The notes under the pieces were generated by a model that did no database searches, was not told the DNA's origin, and saw nothing but the letters and a program-made list of their open reading frames with translations. DNA of 64,000 nt from Muscardinus avellanarius. Its lineage: Eukaryota > Chordata > Mammalia > Rodentia > Gliridae. Shown here piece by piece: positions 34,564-47,139 of the stretch. The position numbers and the translations under genes were made by a program. The stretch lies in the NCBI GenBank assembly GCA_963383645.1, contig OY726569.1:24535054-24599053 (forward strand), given 5' to 3'. Position 1 is the first letter of the stretch; each line of letters begins with the position of its first letter.

Positions 34564-36684
34564 GGCATTTCTGCCTGCTCTGTGGCGCTGGGAGTCGGGA
34601 CCTCTAGCACAGAACTTCTCAGTAGCTGAAGCAAATAAAGTTTAAATACTTAGAAAGCAGTGTCTAAATCAACAAAATAAATACATACCAGGAACCAAAA
34701 CACATCCAGGTACCTCGACGGAACCCTGAACTTGAAGAAGAAGAAGAACAAAGATCGGACACGGGACCTGCTGCAAATAAAATCGGAACACTGATCGGAA
34801 CGCTGATTGGCGGGCTGCCTTTGCAGCTGCCCAAGGAGCTGCCTGCCCGATATTACCACGGAAAGATAATTTGGGACTAAAAACGGACTTAGGACCGCAT
34901 CTTAAGCAGCGAGCAGCAGCCACCAGAATTCTGTGTGCCCACCAGCGACCGGATCACAACTGCATAGAGACTCCCACGGATTCCTGCACCAATTCAGGTA
35001 CCTGAGGGCGCCCTGGTAAGTTGGGGTCCTAGTGTGTGCGCAGCCTCAAACCCCCAGCACAGGCTCAAGCCTCAGATCCCAGCACTCTCCTCGCGCAACT
35101 TCCCTGCGCCACGGTCCCTTGCTGGTAGTCAGTACCTGTACACTGCTACCTCTAAATTGAAGTCTGCTTGTGTGTCTAGCCCCTGCCACCTTGCCAGAGC
35201 CGGCCTTCCAGGCTGCGAAAGCCCTGGGTGACCCGGAAATCTCCTTGGGGCACCCCCAGCTTCTACGTCCCACGGGAGGCAGAGACCATTGCTGGACAAT
35301 GCGCACTGGACCCTTGAGCACCTACCCTGCACCCCTGGCCCACCGCTGGGTGTTCCCACCCTCCTGGTAACCAGAGGCTTAGTGCTAAGCAAAGAACACA
35401 GCTCAATACACCTTGGAAGAGCATACCAGCAGCAATAGACAGCTTCATCCACTCTCACTTGGGTCCAGTATTAGCAGCACATCCAGCCTGCACTCTTGGA
35501 ATAGGCAGAGCTCTGGCAGTAAGTGTGGGCATCCAGGAACCAGCACCCATTTGCCCAGGGTACATCTTAGGACCATACCGGCTAGCCCAGCTGGAATTTC
35601 CAGAGACACAAGAAAATCCATCGGGCCACAAAACCTGCTCAGGACCTAGGGGGAGGTTTCAACTATACTTTGGTCATTCTCCACCCCTGCTGTAGGGATG
35701 CTCAGGCTGGAGGCTAGGGTGGTGAGTGCAGAGGTGCTGACCACAGGATAGAATTTCGCAGAACCTGTGAATTGTACAGAATCAAATAACAGTGAAATCA
35801 GACATCTGGACACATAAACCTAAAGCAGCTAAAGGAGAGAAAGGTGTCCAAACACCCAGAGTGACTTAAGAAGATAAAAATAGAGTACAAAGAAAACTAA
35901 GAGACATTGGATGGTATTCTGATAGCTACCAAAGCAATCAGATACGCACATATTATTTGGACCTGACCCCATATGCATAAATAAGGAGGACTGTTTGTTT
36001 TACTTTTAATGTGGATGTTTTGTTTTATTTTGCTTTTACAGTGCTTTTGTTTTGGTAGGGTTATTGCTGTTTTATTTTTTTTCTTCTTTTAACCCACACT
36101 TCTTTTACTTTAACTTGTTGATACATACATTGGATAGTTTGCCTTATTTTTTTATTTTACACAGCTGCTAGTTCCTTTTATTTTATTCTTGTTCTTTTTT
36201 CCTCTTTCTTCCTCTTCCCTTCCTTTTTTTCACTCTCCTCCTTTGATTGGTTTTCCTTCATTTTTCTTGGATTACATAATAGTCTTGGTATCTTGTGTGG
36301 ATTCTTTTTTTTTTTATGTCTGTATGCTCCTTCCATCATCCCTGTTTACAAACCTACCCACACTAACCTACATACTTTTCTCCCCCAAAACTTTTCCTCA
36401 TAATATACCTCCTGGTTTAATACTCAAAGTATCTCTTATATCCATAATTACTCTACCAACGACAAGAGTCCTAGTAGTTAACTCTCTCTCATTCCAAGCA
36501 AGTTATTACCTTATCATACTTAAAGTCTTTCTCAACCTAACATATCCTCTACCTAATCCGACTCCTTTACCAATCACCCCAGCTCCTTACACATCACCCA
36601 CCCTCAACACTGGAAAGGCTCTGCTGACTAACCAATACCCCCAAACTCCTAATATTAAGATTTGACTAAGCACAGTACTCACAA
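34564..36684 (+). promoter_or_regulatory. L1 5' UTR with internal promoter region
   Basis: GC-rich for the first 1.1 kb (to about 35700), then strongly T- and pyrimidine-rich (36000-36660). The stretch TCTCAGTAGCTGAAGCAAAT near the start and the pyrimidine-rich end both recur at 62.5-63.6 kb in the second L1. L1 5' UTRs act as promoters; no particular factor site is certain here. Confidence 0.75.
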
Positions 36685-37274
36685 ATGATGGGTAGAAATC
36701 AGAAAAACAGGACAGAGAATGCTATAAATATGAGAACCAAGAATCATGAAGAGACAGCAGAAATCACGAATACTGACCTACTAGAAATGCAAGAAGGGGA
36801 GTTCAGAATCTTGATGTTCAATAAAGGATTTAAAACGAGTATAGAGGAGGTTAAAGGTGAGTTAGAAACACTAAAAAATAATCAGAAAGATGTCTGGAAT
36901 GAAATGAAAGAGGCAATAAGAGAAATGAAGACAGCAATAGAAAGAAATTCTGGAAGATTAGATGAAATGGAAAACAGAATATCAATATTAGAAGAAAGTA
37001 CATCCCAAACCAAAAACACAGTCAGCGATACACAGAAATCTTTACAGCAACTAAACCTAAACATCCAGCAATTATGGGATAATATGAAGCGCCCTAATTT
37101 ACGGATAATAGGCATCGAGGAAGGGATAGAGGTACAGACCAAGGGCATCTGTAATATCTTCAAGGAAATAATCTCAGAGAATTTTCCAAATATGGAAAGA
37201 GACTTGAATCTTCAAGTCCAGGAGGTATACAGAACTCCACTGAGACAGGACCAAAGAAAAACCACTCCACGCCA
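36443..37274 (+). repeat. Tandem duplication unit 1 inside the L1
   Basis: It spans the pyrimidine-rich end of the 5' UTR and the N-terminal half of ORF1. Unit 2 starts at 37275, where CATAAT inside the ORF1 TPRHI coding motif joins CATAATTACTCT of the 5' UTR. The junction has a 6-base microhomology. Confidence 0.93.
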
Positions 37275-37470
37275 CATAATTACTCTAGCAACGACAAGAG
37301 TCCTAGTAGTTAACTCTCTCTCATTCCTAACAAGTTATTACCTTATCATACTTAAAGTCTTTCTCAACCTAACATATCCTATTCCGACTCCTTTACCAAT
37401 CCGACTCCTTTACCAATCACCCCAGCTCCTTACACATCACCCACCCTCAACACTGAAAAGGCTCTGCTGA
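36685..37470 (+). pseudogene. L1 ORF1, first copy, N-terminal half fused to UTR
   Basis: The ATG at 36685 opens MMGRNQKN. A long coiled coil with heptads follows (about residues 45-125), then the RRM-like NLRIIGIEEG segment and TPRHII. At about 37279 the frame crosses the duplication junction into repeated 5' UTR and runs about 65 more codons of non-ORF1 sequence before stopping. It lacks the C-terminal nucleic-acid-binding domain. Compared with unit 2 it has lost two codons (FNKGF against FNMMKGF). Confidence 0.9.
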
Positions 37471-38122
37471 CTAACCAATACCACCAAACTCCTAATATTA
37501 AGATTTGACTAAGCACAGTACTCACGAATGATGGGTAGAAATCAGAAAAAAAAGACAGAGAACGCTATAAATATGAAAACCAGGAATTATGAAGAGACAG
37601 CAGAAATCACGAATACTGACCTACTAGAAATGGAAGAAGGGGAGTTCAGAATCTTGATGTTCAATATGATGAAAGGATTTAAAACGAGTATAGAGGAGGT
37701 TAAAGGTGAATTAGAAACACTAAAAAAGAATCAGAAAGAGGTCTGGAATGAAATGAAAGAGGCAATAAGTGAAATCAAGAGAGCAATAGAAAGAAATTCT
37801 GGAAGATTAGATGAAATGGAAAACAGAATATCAACATTAGAAGACAGTACATCCCAAACCGAAAACACAGTCAGCGATATACAGAAATCTTTACAGCAAC
37901 AAAACCTAAACATCCAGCAATTATGGGATAATATGAAGCGCCCTAATTTACGGATAATAGGCATTGAGGAAGGGATAGAGGTACAGACCAAGGGCATCTG
38001 TAATATCCTCAAGGAAATAATCTCAGAGAAATTTCCAAATATGGAAAGAGACTTGAATCTTCAGTCCAGGAGGCATACAGAACTCCACTGAGACAGAACC
38101 AAAGAAAAACCACTCCACGCCA
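37275..38122 (+). repeat. Tandem duplication unit 2 inside the L1
   Basis: Repeats unit 1 with about 30 base differences by eye, an extra 16-17 bp repeat of a CCGACTCCTTTACCAAT type at about 37383-37416, and a 6-bp difference in ORF1. It ends at CATAAT (38123), where normal ORF1 sequence continues. Confidence 0.93.
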
Positions 38123-38507
38123 CATAATAACCAAATTGACCAGCATAGAGGCCAAGGAAGGAATCTTAAAAGCAGTGAGAACAAAAGGACTGGTGACATA
38201 TAGAGGCAAAACAATAAGAATCACCCCAGACTATACAACCCAGGTCATGAATGCTAGGAGAGACTGGTACGACGTGATTCAGACCCTGGAAGAAAATAAC
38301 TTCCAGCCAAGGCTCATCTATCCAGCAAAACTACTATTCAAGATCAATGGGGAAGTCAAAGTCTTTCAGGATAAACAGAATCTCAAAAAATTCATGAATT
38401 CAAAGCCAACACTAGAGAAAATTCTTAAAGAAATAAACCATAAGGAAGAAAAAAGAAGCAGACTTCAGAATCAGAGAAGAGAGGAAGTTAATAAGTGGGC
38501 CATTTAA
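37528..38507 (+). pseudogene. L1 ORF1, second copy, complete but frameshifted
   Basis: Starts MMGRNQKKKTENA and covers the coiled coil, the RRM-like region and the C-terminal domain (RITPDYTTQVMNARRDW, YPAKLLFKINGE). One base is missing at 38062-38063 (CTTCAGTCC against CTTCAAGTCC in unit 1), so the second half is in another frame and ends at TAA 38505-38507. Restoring function would need that base, so I call it broken. ORF2 starts 45 bases downstream. Confidence 0.93.
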
Positions 38508-38552
38508 GTAAAGAAGAAAGATCACACCACCCAAGAGTAGACAGAACACAAA

Positions 38553-41500
38553 ATGGCAGAAAACAAAAATCATATTTCAATAATATCTCTTAATGTCAAA
38601 GGACTTAGCTCACCAATCAAAAGACATAGACTGGCAATGTGGATTAGGAAACATAATTCAAATACATGCTGTCTGCAAGAAACTCACCTCACAGCCAAAG
38701 ACAATCACAGGCTGAAGGTGAAAGGATGGAAAAAGATATACCATGCCACCAGTGACCAAAAAAGAGCAGGGGTAGCAACCCTGATATCCAACAAAACAGA
38801 CTTTAAACTAAAACACATCAAAAGAGACAAATCAGGTCACTTCCTTTTATTAAAAGGAACAATACACCAAGAAGATATAATGATAGTAAATATTTATGCC
38901 CCAAATGTGGGTGCAACCACATTTGTAAAACAAACCCTTCTGGACATAAAATCCCAAGTAGACCCAAATACAATAATTCTGGGATATTTTAATACGCCTC
39001 TCACACCACTGGATCGATCTTCAAGGCAAAAGATGAGTAAAGATGCTTTAGAAGTAAAGGAAACCATAAACCAAATGGACCTAATAGACGTTTTCAGAGT
39101 ATTTCAACCAGGAACTACAGAATACACTTTCTTCTCAGCAGCCCATGGAACCTTCTCCAAAATAGATCACATCCTGGGACACAAAGAAAATACCAGCAAA
39201 TTCAAAAAATGTAATATAATTCCATGCATCTTTTCAGACCACAATGGAATCAAAGTAGAAATCAACAACAGGAAACTCGAAAGAAAGTACTCAAATTCAT
39301 GGAGAATGAATGATACACTATTGAATGACGAATGGGTAAGGGCAGAAATTAGGGAAGAAATAAAGAAATTTATGGAAACAAACGAAAACAGAGACACAAC
39401 TTACCAAAACCTATGGGACACCATGAAGGCAGTTCTAAGAGGAAAGTTTATTGCATTGAGTGCCCACATAAGAAGGACAGAGAACCTCCAAGTAAAGAAC
39501 CTAATGACACAACTAAAGGATCTAGAAAGACTGCAACAGTCTATTCCCAAAGCCAGCAGAAGGCAAGAAATCATCAAAATTAGGGCAGAAATAAATGAAA
39601 TAGAGAACAAAAAAACAATTCAAAGAATCAATAAAACAAAAAGTTGGTTCTTTGAAAAGATTAATAGAATTGATAAACCCCTGGCCAACCTAACCAAAAG
39701 AAAAAGAGAATCAACTCAAATTATCAAAATTAGAAATGAAAAAGGAGATATCACCACTGATAGTGAAGAAATTCAAAATATTATCAGAAACTACTTTAAA
39801 AATTTATACTCCAATAGATTTGAAAACCTGGATGAAATTGACAGATTCCTAAGCACAGTTAACCTTCCTACACTCAATCAAGAGGACATAGCAAGCTTAA
39901 CCAACCAATAACAACCAAAGAAATAGAAATGGCAATAAAAATTCTTCCACCAAAGAAAAGCCCAGGCCCAGATGGGTTCCCAGCTGAATTCTACAAAACC
40001 TTCAGTGAACAACTAATACCAATACTTCATAACATGTTCCGGGAAATTGAAAGAGAAGGAACTCTTCCAAATTCCTTCTATGAGGCCAGTATCACATTAA
40101 TCCCCAAACCAAATAAAGATACCTCAAGAAAGGAAAACTACAGACCAATATCCTTAATGAACATAGATGCAAAAATTCTAAACAAAGTACTAGCTATACG
40201 CATTTAAAACTATATCAAGAGAATAATACATCATGACCAAGTCAGTTTCATCCCAGAAAAACAAGGCTGGTTCAACAGACGCAAATCAATACATGTTATT
40301 CACCACATAAATAGAACCAAGAACAAAAACCACATCATCATCATAGCAATAGATGCTGAAAAAGCATTCGACAAAATCCAACACCCATTTATGTTAAAAA
40401 CACTGCAAAAAATTGGGATAGAAGGAAAGTACTTCAACATCATCAAGGCAATATACTGCAAACACAAAGCCAACATTATAGTGAATGGGGAAAAGCTGCA
40501 AGAATTTCCTCTAAAGTCAGGAAAAAGACAAGGATGCCCACTATCACCACTCCTTTTCAATATAGTCCTTGAGACTCTTGCTGCAGCAATCAGGCAAGAG
40601 AAGGAAATCAAAGGAATCCACATAGGAAGAGAGGAAGTAAAACTATCCTTATTCGCAGATGACATGATCCTTTATCTGGAAGACCAAAGAACTCAACCAA
40701 AAGACTTCTGGAGCTGATTGACAAATTCAGCAAAGTCGAAGGTTACAAAATCAACCTAAAGAAATCAGTGGCCTTTCTTTATGCCAACAACGAACCCACA
40801 ATGAAGGAAACAAAAACAACAATTCCATTCACTATAACCTCAAAACCAATAAAATACCTAGGAATAAACCGAACCCAAGATGTAAAAGACCTCTACAACA
40901 AAAACTATAAAACATTAAAGAAAGAAATAGAAGAAGACCTTGGAAGATGGAAAGATCTCCCGTGCTCATGGATAGGCAGAATAAATATCATCAAAATGGC
41001 CATTCTGCCAAAACTGATCTATAGGTTTAATGCAATTCCCATTAAAATACCAGTGACATTCTTCAGAGACCTAGAAAAATCTATCATGAACTTCATATGG
41101 AGAAGGAAAAGACCTAGAATAGCCAAGGAAATTCTCAGCAATAAGAAGCATGCAGGAGACATCACAATCCCAGACTTCAAACTATACTATAGAGCAATAG
41201 TAGTAAAAACAGCATGGTACTGGCACAAAAACAGATATACTGACCAGTGGATTAGAAAAGAAGATACAGAAACAAACCCACACATCTTTAGTCAATTAAT
41301 CTTTGACAAAGGGGCCAAACACTTACGCTGGAGAAAAGACAGCCTTTTCAACAAGTGGTGCTGGGAGAACTGGCTAACCATTTGTAAAAAGATGAATCTA
41401 AACCCCTATATCTCACCTAACACAGGAATCAACTCAAGATGGATCAAAGACTTAGAAATTAGACCTGAGACGGTGAAGTTAGTAGAGGAGAACATAGGTT

Positions 41501-42381
41501 CAACACTATAACATATTGGCACAGGCAGTAACATTCTCAACAAAACCTCCAAAGCTCAGGAAATTAAAGCAAGAATAAACAAGTGGGATAACATCAAACT
41601 AAAAAGTTTCTTCTCATCAAAGGAAACTATCAATAACCGAAAGAGGAAGCCTACAGAATGGGAAAGGATCTTTACCAGCCACCATTCTGATAGGGGGCTA
41701 ATATCCAGCGTATACAAAGAGCTCAAAAGGCTCTACACTAGCAAAACAAACAACCCAATCAAGAAATGGGCAAATGAACTAAATAGACACTTCACAAAAG
41801 AAGAGATACAAAGGGCTAATAGATACATGAAAAGATGTTCTTCATCACTGGCCATCAGGGAGATGCAAATAAAAACTACACTGAGATTCCATCTAACCCC
41901 AGTCAGAGTAGCAAGCATAAAGAAATCAAACAACAACAAATGCTGGCGAGGATGTGGGGAAAGAGGCACTCTTTTACACTCTTGGTGGGAGTGCAAACTA
42001 GTTCAGCCACTATGGAGATCTGTGTGGAGATTCCTGAGAAAGTTGGGAATAGATTCACCATATGAACCAGTTATACCACTCCTCGGTATCTTTCCAAAGG
42101 GGTTGAATTCAGAGAAATACAGCAACATATGCATACCTATGTTCATAGCAACACAATTTGTAATAGCCAAAATATGGAACCAACCCAGATCACCATCAAC
42201 AGATGAATGGATAGCAAAACTGTGGGAAATACACACAATGGAATTCTATTCAGCCATAAAGAAGAACAAAATTATATCATTTGAAAGAAGATGGAAAGCC
42301 CTGGAGAGCATCATGTTAAGTGAGATCAGCCAAGCACAGAAGGAGAAGATACACATGTTTCCTCTAATATGCCCAAACTAG
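38553..42381 (+). pseudogene. L1 ORF2 (endonuclease-reverse transcriptase), inactivated
   Basis: In the family ORF2 nicks target DNA and copies the element RNA. The endonuclease domain is open for 452 codons, with SLNVKGL, QETHL, NIYAPN and SDHNG. The acidic residue of the GDFNTPL motif is Tyr here (GYFNTPL, codon 145 at 38985-38987), which should abolish nicking. The frame shifts at about 39897-39906; TAA lies at 40205-40207 in RT; the RT motif FADDM is at 40652-40666. One base is missing near 40684-40686; TAA at 41509-41511 replaces a Gln codon. The C-terminal Cys/His motif ([14 protein letters not shown]) is intact and the end is TAG 42379-42381. Confidence 0.96.
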
Positions 42382-42540
42382 AAAACACAAAGGATACCAG
42401 TAGGACCCCAGATATTAGAGGGGAAATACTAGCTAAGTTTTAATGGAAAGATAGGAGAGGAGAAAGGCCGATCTTGATTAATGAGGGTCTACACCTGAAC
42501 ATGTGTAAAATTATGAATAAGACATGGTTAACCTGGACAA

Positions 42541-42585
42541 CCATTGGTGGGGGGGGGGGAGAAAATGGGGGCGGGGGGGGCGAGG
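42541..42585 (+). repeat. G-rich tract in the L1 3' UTR, G-quadruplex candidate
   Basis: Runs of ten, five and eight or more G separated by short spacers, on the sense strand. G-rich 3' UTR tracts are a known feature of several mammalian L1 lineages. A related tract is at about 47685-47720. Confidence 0.8.
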
Positions 42586-42647
42586 GCACCAAATATAGTA
42601 TAAATGTATACTACTTATGTTCAATAAAAATTGTTAAAAAAAAAAAA

Positions 42648-42659
42648 AGAAGTGTCTGA
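42648..42659. repeat. Target-site duplication, right side of the 8.1-kb L1
   Basis: AGAAGTGTCTGA directly after the A tail, matching 34552-34563 at eleven of twelve bases. Confidence 0.65.
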
Positions 42660-42807
42660 TATCAGGATTTGACTACAAATGCTTTCAGTGGGCATAGGTG
42701 ATTCCAAAAGAAACTGGTACTTTCCTGGAAGAATGAATTTAAGCTATTTCCCACTTTGGACTTCCGGAGAACTGTATAAATATGTGTTTAAGAATTGTCT
42801 TGCTATA

Positions 42808-43020
42808 GGCCGGGTGATGTGGTGTATGCTTGTTACCCCAGCATTTGGAAAGCTGAGGCAGGGAGATTGCTGTTTGTGGACAGCCTCCGTTACTTAGTGA
42901 AGCCTGTTTGCAACTCAGTGAGATGCTGTTTCAAAATAAAGAATAAAAAATAGGACTGGGGGGTATCTCAGAGGTAGGATGCCCCTGGGTTCTATCCCAA
43001 GTACCATGAAGTAATAAAAA
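42808..43020 (+). mobile_element. B1-dID SINE
   Basis: GGCCGGGTGATGTGGTGTAT start, TACTTAGTGAAGCCTG linker, ID half GGACTGGGGGGTATCTCAGAGG, and a tail of AGTAATAAAAAAG. Confidence 0.9.
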
Positions 43021-43569
43021 AGAATTATCTTGCTTGTGGATAAATGAAGTTGTTTTATTCATTGGCTTTGACTGGAGTTTTGTTTACCACTCATCAAATT
43101 TCTGACTTTCTTCCTACTTAACATGTAAGGTATAGCAGGATTAAAGAGATATCAATAAGAATGATAATTCTTGGCATAATAACTTGTATATAAATGGTAT
43201 ATACTGAGGATGTCAGATCAGAATACTGAAAAAAATCTTCTATGTCATAGCAATTCCCAAATTTATATATACAGTCTAAGACTTTCCTGAACATACATCC
43301 ATATAAGAGCTAGTCATGTCCCAATTTTAATTTAGAATCAGCATTTACAATCAACAGGTCAAAATTAATTGCTTGGTCTTCCTTCCAAATTGTCTAAAAG
43401 ATACTATTTTTTACCATCTTACTTAATGAAAAATTTATCCTTTTAGTTCATTGGGTTATAATCCCTGGAATCACACTTGACTTGTCTATTATAATTACAC
43501 CCCATAATGATCTCCAAGAATCCTGTTATCTCTAATGTGAAAATGTATGTGCTTGTGACTACTGCTTCT
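43021..43569. other. Unassigned AT-rich intergenic DNA
   Basis: No gene or repeat recognised. Confidence 0.5.
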
Positions 43570-44030
43570 CATGTCTAGTGTTTTCTTCTAGCAGGAGCCA
43601 TCATGCCAGCTGCATTACTCAACTTGCTACTCATCTGCTCTCCTCTTTCTTACCCTTTCCTTTTCCAGAGCTTTCAGAGATGTTCTCAAAAATCATGCCT
43701 AGTATTACTATGTCTTCACTCAAAACTCTACAAATATTTCCCATTTTGCCTCAGAAGAGAAGACAAATGCATTGTTAGTGTCTTATAGGCTCCTGTATTC
43801 GTGCCCAATGCAATACTCTTTATTGGACAACATTTCCAACTATTTTTTATTACTTATCCCCCTGCAGCCACGTAAGTTCTTGTAACATTTCAAGTACCAC
43901 CCAGCTACGTGACTTTGCAACAGATCTTCTTTCTCTCTGTGTTTTGCTTTCCTCAGTTATATACATATCCCATGTTCTTCTTTGAGTTTTTATTAAAAGT
44001 TCCTCTCTCAATTATGCCTATATTCTGTAT
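43570..44030 (+). repeat. Probable L2 LINE fragment
   Basis: The order of pyrimidine-rich sequence, the AAAACTCTACAAATATTTCCC segment, GCATTGTTAGTG and the later TTCTTTCTCTCTGTG stretch follows L2. It is diverged, with no open frame. Confidence 0.5.
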
Positions 44031-44254
44031 ACATATGTCAAAATACCACACTTTATCTCAAAAATAGGTATAGTATTATATGTTAATCAAATCAAAAAGG
44101 TATTTAATACAATAAAAATGTTAACAACCCTTAACATATCATTAGACACTATATCCATGTACCAAATTACATTTAATTTTATAAACTTATCATTTTAGCA
44201 AATTTAAAGTTTCCACTTTTGATATGTTAATCAATATTTTTATTTATGTATGGA

Positions 44255-44470
44255 TGTATTTATTTATTTTGTGGTACTGGGGGTGAAACTCAGAGGCTTT
44301 TCTACCTCCGGGCTATACTCCCAGACCTATTTATACTTTATTTGGAAACAGGGTCTCACTAAGTTGCTGAGAGCCTCACCAAGTAGCTGAGGCTGGCTTT
44401 GAACCTGTGTGATCCTCCTGTTTCAGCCTCCCAATCACTGGGATTATAAGTATGCGCCACCATGCATGAC
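44255..44470 (-). mobile_element. B1-dID SINE
   Basis: Reverse orientation, with CTACCTCCGGGCTATACTCCCAG (ID half) and CAGCCTCCCAATCACTGGGATTA (B1 half). Confidence 0.9.
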
Positions 44471-44584
44471 TTAACCAATACCTTTATTAATAATCATATT
44501 TTTAACATAAAGATGACAAAGTCAAAATATACTGGCAATTTTTAAGGAGCTTTGCTTTTCTTTTTTCTTTTTTCTTTTTTTTCT

Positions 44585-44722
44585 CTCTCTTTTTTTTTTT
44601 TTTTGCAGTACTGGGGATGGAACCCAGGGACATTCTACCTCCAAGCTACACCCCAAGTCTTATTTTTTAATCTTTTTATTTTTTTGAAACAGCATCTCAC
44701 TGAGTTACAAGACTGAGTGTAT
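44585..44722 (-). mobile_element. B1-dID SINE, ID half and linker only
   Basis: T-rich tail, GCAGTACTGGGGATGGAACCC, then the linker. It breaks off at about 44722 before the B1 half. Confidence 0.8.
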
Positions 44723-45950
44723 CTTTAGAAGTAATTTGATTTGATAATTTAATAGATATATATTTTTATACTCTATTAACTAGATAATGATATGTATCAT
44801 CTGCCTAAAGTATTAAATAACCCAGTTTATATTATAGGGCAGGTCTTTATAATTTTCTTTCATTGTCGCTTGGGGAAATGAATATGATTCATTAACACAA
44901 ATTTCCTCCCTAAGATGGTTTATTCCCTAGCCTCCATTATGGCAGTTGGTCATGAGTGGCCCATCATTAAAGGATTCTTAATTTGGTGAAGGAGAGTATT
45001 TATATAAATAGTTATGTCTTAAGCCCAAAGTCTAAAGTTCTCTAGTTTTTAAAATGAAGCTTTCTCCAAATTATTTTTGAAGAGGCAAGAGAAAGAGAAG
45101 ATTAAATCATCTCTGGTAAAAATATGTATGTTTTCAGAATTTTTGTTATAGTAAGTATACTAGATTGTGGAAAACAAATTGGGCATGTCAGCACTGAGCA
45201 CATGAACTTCTTACTAAGATGCCTGTGGCATATAGGTGAACATGTGTCATATAAGTTAAATAAATAAATAGTCATGATTTATTCTATTATTTTTACATTA
45301 CTGTGTACATCACAATAACTTAGTTACAATTAAATTTTATCATTGTTAATTGTATTTTTATTTGTAGTGCTGGGATTAGTTATATATTAATTTAAACATA
45401 TTACTAGTTTATATACAAATTCAATCTCATTTCCTTTTAACATGCATTGAGTAACTTATATAAAGGCCTTTGCAAGTCATAAAGAGTTCTCTTAAATTAG
45501 AACTTCAAGACTATTTTATTACATTTATTTAATGTCTACTTTTAGAAGAGTATATTAATTTATAATTTAAGTACTGTAAGTTCACTCAGTGTACATTTGG
45601 TGGTTTAATCTTAGAAAAATTTAACTCAGTAACAAGTAATAGTATTTATAATAATATCCACAGTTTTTCTATTTGATTATTTCAACTGTACATTCATTTA
45701 ATCTTTATAAAGCACTAAATTAAATTATATTCTAAATTCACATGCAAAATTTTTATGGAAAAGAAGAAGGAAAATACTATTAAAAGTATAGTTCTATGGC
45801 ATGTAATATATTTATGCTAGAATGGGTATCAGGATAATAAAATCAAACTAGCTAAGACTTCTTAGATTGTGATTATGACTAAAGTACCCATAAGAGCATT
45901 ACTCAACATTCTGAAACTTTATTACATATTAATTTTTAAAAGAAAAAAAG
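44723..45950. other. Unassigned AT-rich intergenic DNA
   Basis: No gene, no clear repeat. Confidence 0.5.
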
Positions 45951-46145
45951 AATCCTGGCATGGTGATATATACCTGTAATTCCAGTACTTGAGAGGCTGA
46001 AACAGAAGGACCACAGATTCTAGAACAGTCACAGGAACTTGTCGAGACTCTCAAATACTTAACAAGACCCTAGTTCAAATTTTTAAAAAGGCTGTGTGAA
46101 GATCAGAAGCAGAATGTCCCTGGGTTCAATCCCTAGTATAGAGAG
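45951..46145 (+). mobile_element. B1-dID SINE, diverged
   Basis: GAATCCTGGCATGGTGATATA start and an ID half with box B GGGTTCAATCCC. Many substitutions mark an old copy. Confidence 0.75.
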
Positions 46146-46226
46146 AAGCAAACAAGCAAGCAAGCAAGAAAAGGAGAAAGAGAGAAAGAAAAGAAGAAAA
46201 AGAAAGAAGAAGGAAAGAGAAATAGA
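46146..46226 (+). repeat. Purine-rich low-complexity tract
   Basis: AAGCAAGCAAGC then AGAAAGAAAAGAAGAAA, grown from the SINE tail. Confidence 0.85.
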
Positions 46227-47139
46227 TTTTATGTTACTATCATTTAGATAAAAATTTCCTCTAAAACATTATATGACAATGTGATAAATACCATTAGATA
46301 ACTCACATATACTAGTTGCACATATAGTTCAACTTCTATAAGATTATTAAGAAACATACATAAATTGGTTTCAAGATCTGAGAACAATTCTATTTTATAT
46401 AAGTCATACTTAACAAGCTTTAGAACTAGAGCCAGTTTTGTAGCTTATAGTTATCTTTCTCCTTTAAATTTTGAATTTTGTTGTCGACCACTTCTCTGGG
46501 CTTCAGGTCAGGGACATGTTGATTAATGTCTAGATACACAGCTATAGCCACCCATCATCATGCTCTTTCTTGATTTCATTTTGGTTTTGTGGACATCAAC
46601 AGAGATATAATATCAGGAGGAAGAGAAATATGGTAATGTATTATAACATTTCTGTGTCTTATATATATTTTATAAACAAGTTTTAATTTCAATTTTTATG
46701 TCTGATGCTTAAAAAATTATCCACTAACAATGGTATCTAAGCTAATGGGTTAAAAAAAATCACTTGGGAAAATCTTCCTATTCTCAATTTTTCTAAGTAT
46801 TTTTGGTTCATACTCTACACTTTGTCACTTCCAGGTTTCCCATTGACAAAGGCAAGAAGGGATAATAAGATAATAATAATAAAAAGATGCTCCTACAGCA
46901 CTCACCTATGCTGAATTCTTACAGAATATCCACTACTCCCAAGAAAACACTGAAATCTGAAAGGAAAAATATACATGTTGGTATGGACTTGTTTGTAATC
47001 TTGCATATATTGTTTCAGGTTATCCCTTATATATTCAAAATAGATTGAGATAACCCTAATTGATCAGTTTCATTCACATGCCTGGCACTTGACAGGCACT
47101 CCCTGCTTATCACCTCCTCCTGCTTTTCTTTCTTCCTTC
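46227..47139. other. Unassigned AT-rich intergenic DNA
   Basis: No gene or repeat recognised. Confidence 0.5.

Larger units (their letters stand above)
34564..42647 (+). mobile_element. Near full-length L1 LINE with internal tandem duplication
   Basis: Order: a long 5' UTR, ORF1 (present one and a half times because of a tandem duplication), ORF2, a G-rich 3' UTR, polyadenylation signal 42623-42628 and A tail. The insertion is bounded by a 12-bp TSD with one mismatch. It is longer than a normal L1 by about the length of the duplication. Every ORF carries disabling lesions, so it is immobile now, but most frames are still long, implying fairly recent insertion. Its 5' UTR is related to the element beginning at 62.5 kb. 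Confidence 0.95.

Noticed and set aside
36189..36665. 158-codon open frame rich in Phe, Pro and Leu
   Set aside because: It falls in the pyrimidine-rich L1 5' UTR; the composition explains the lack of stops.
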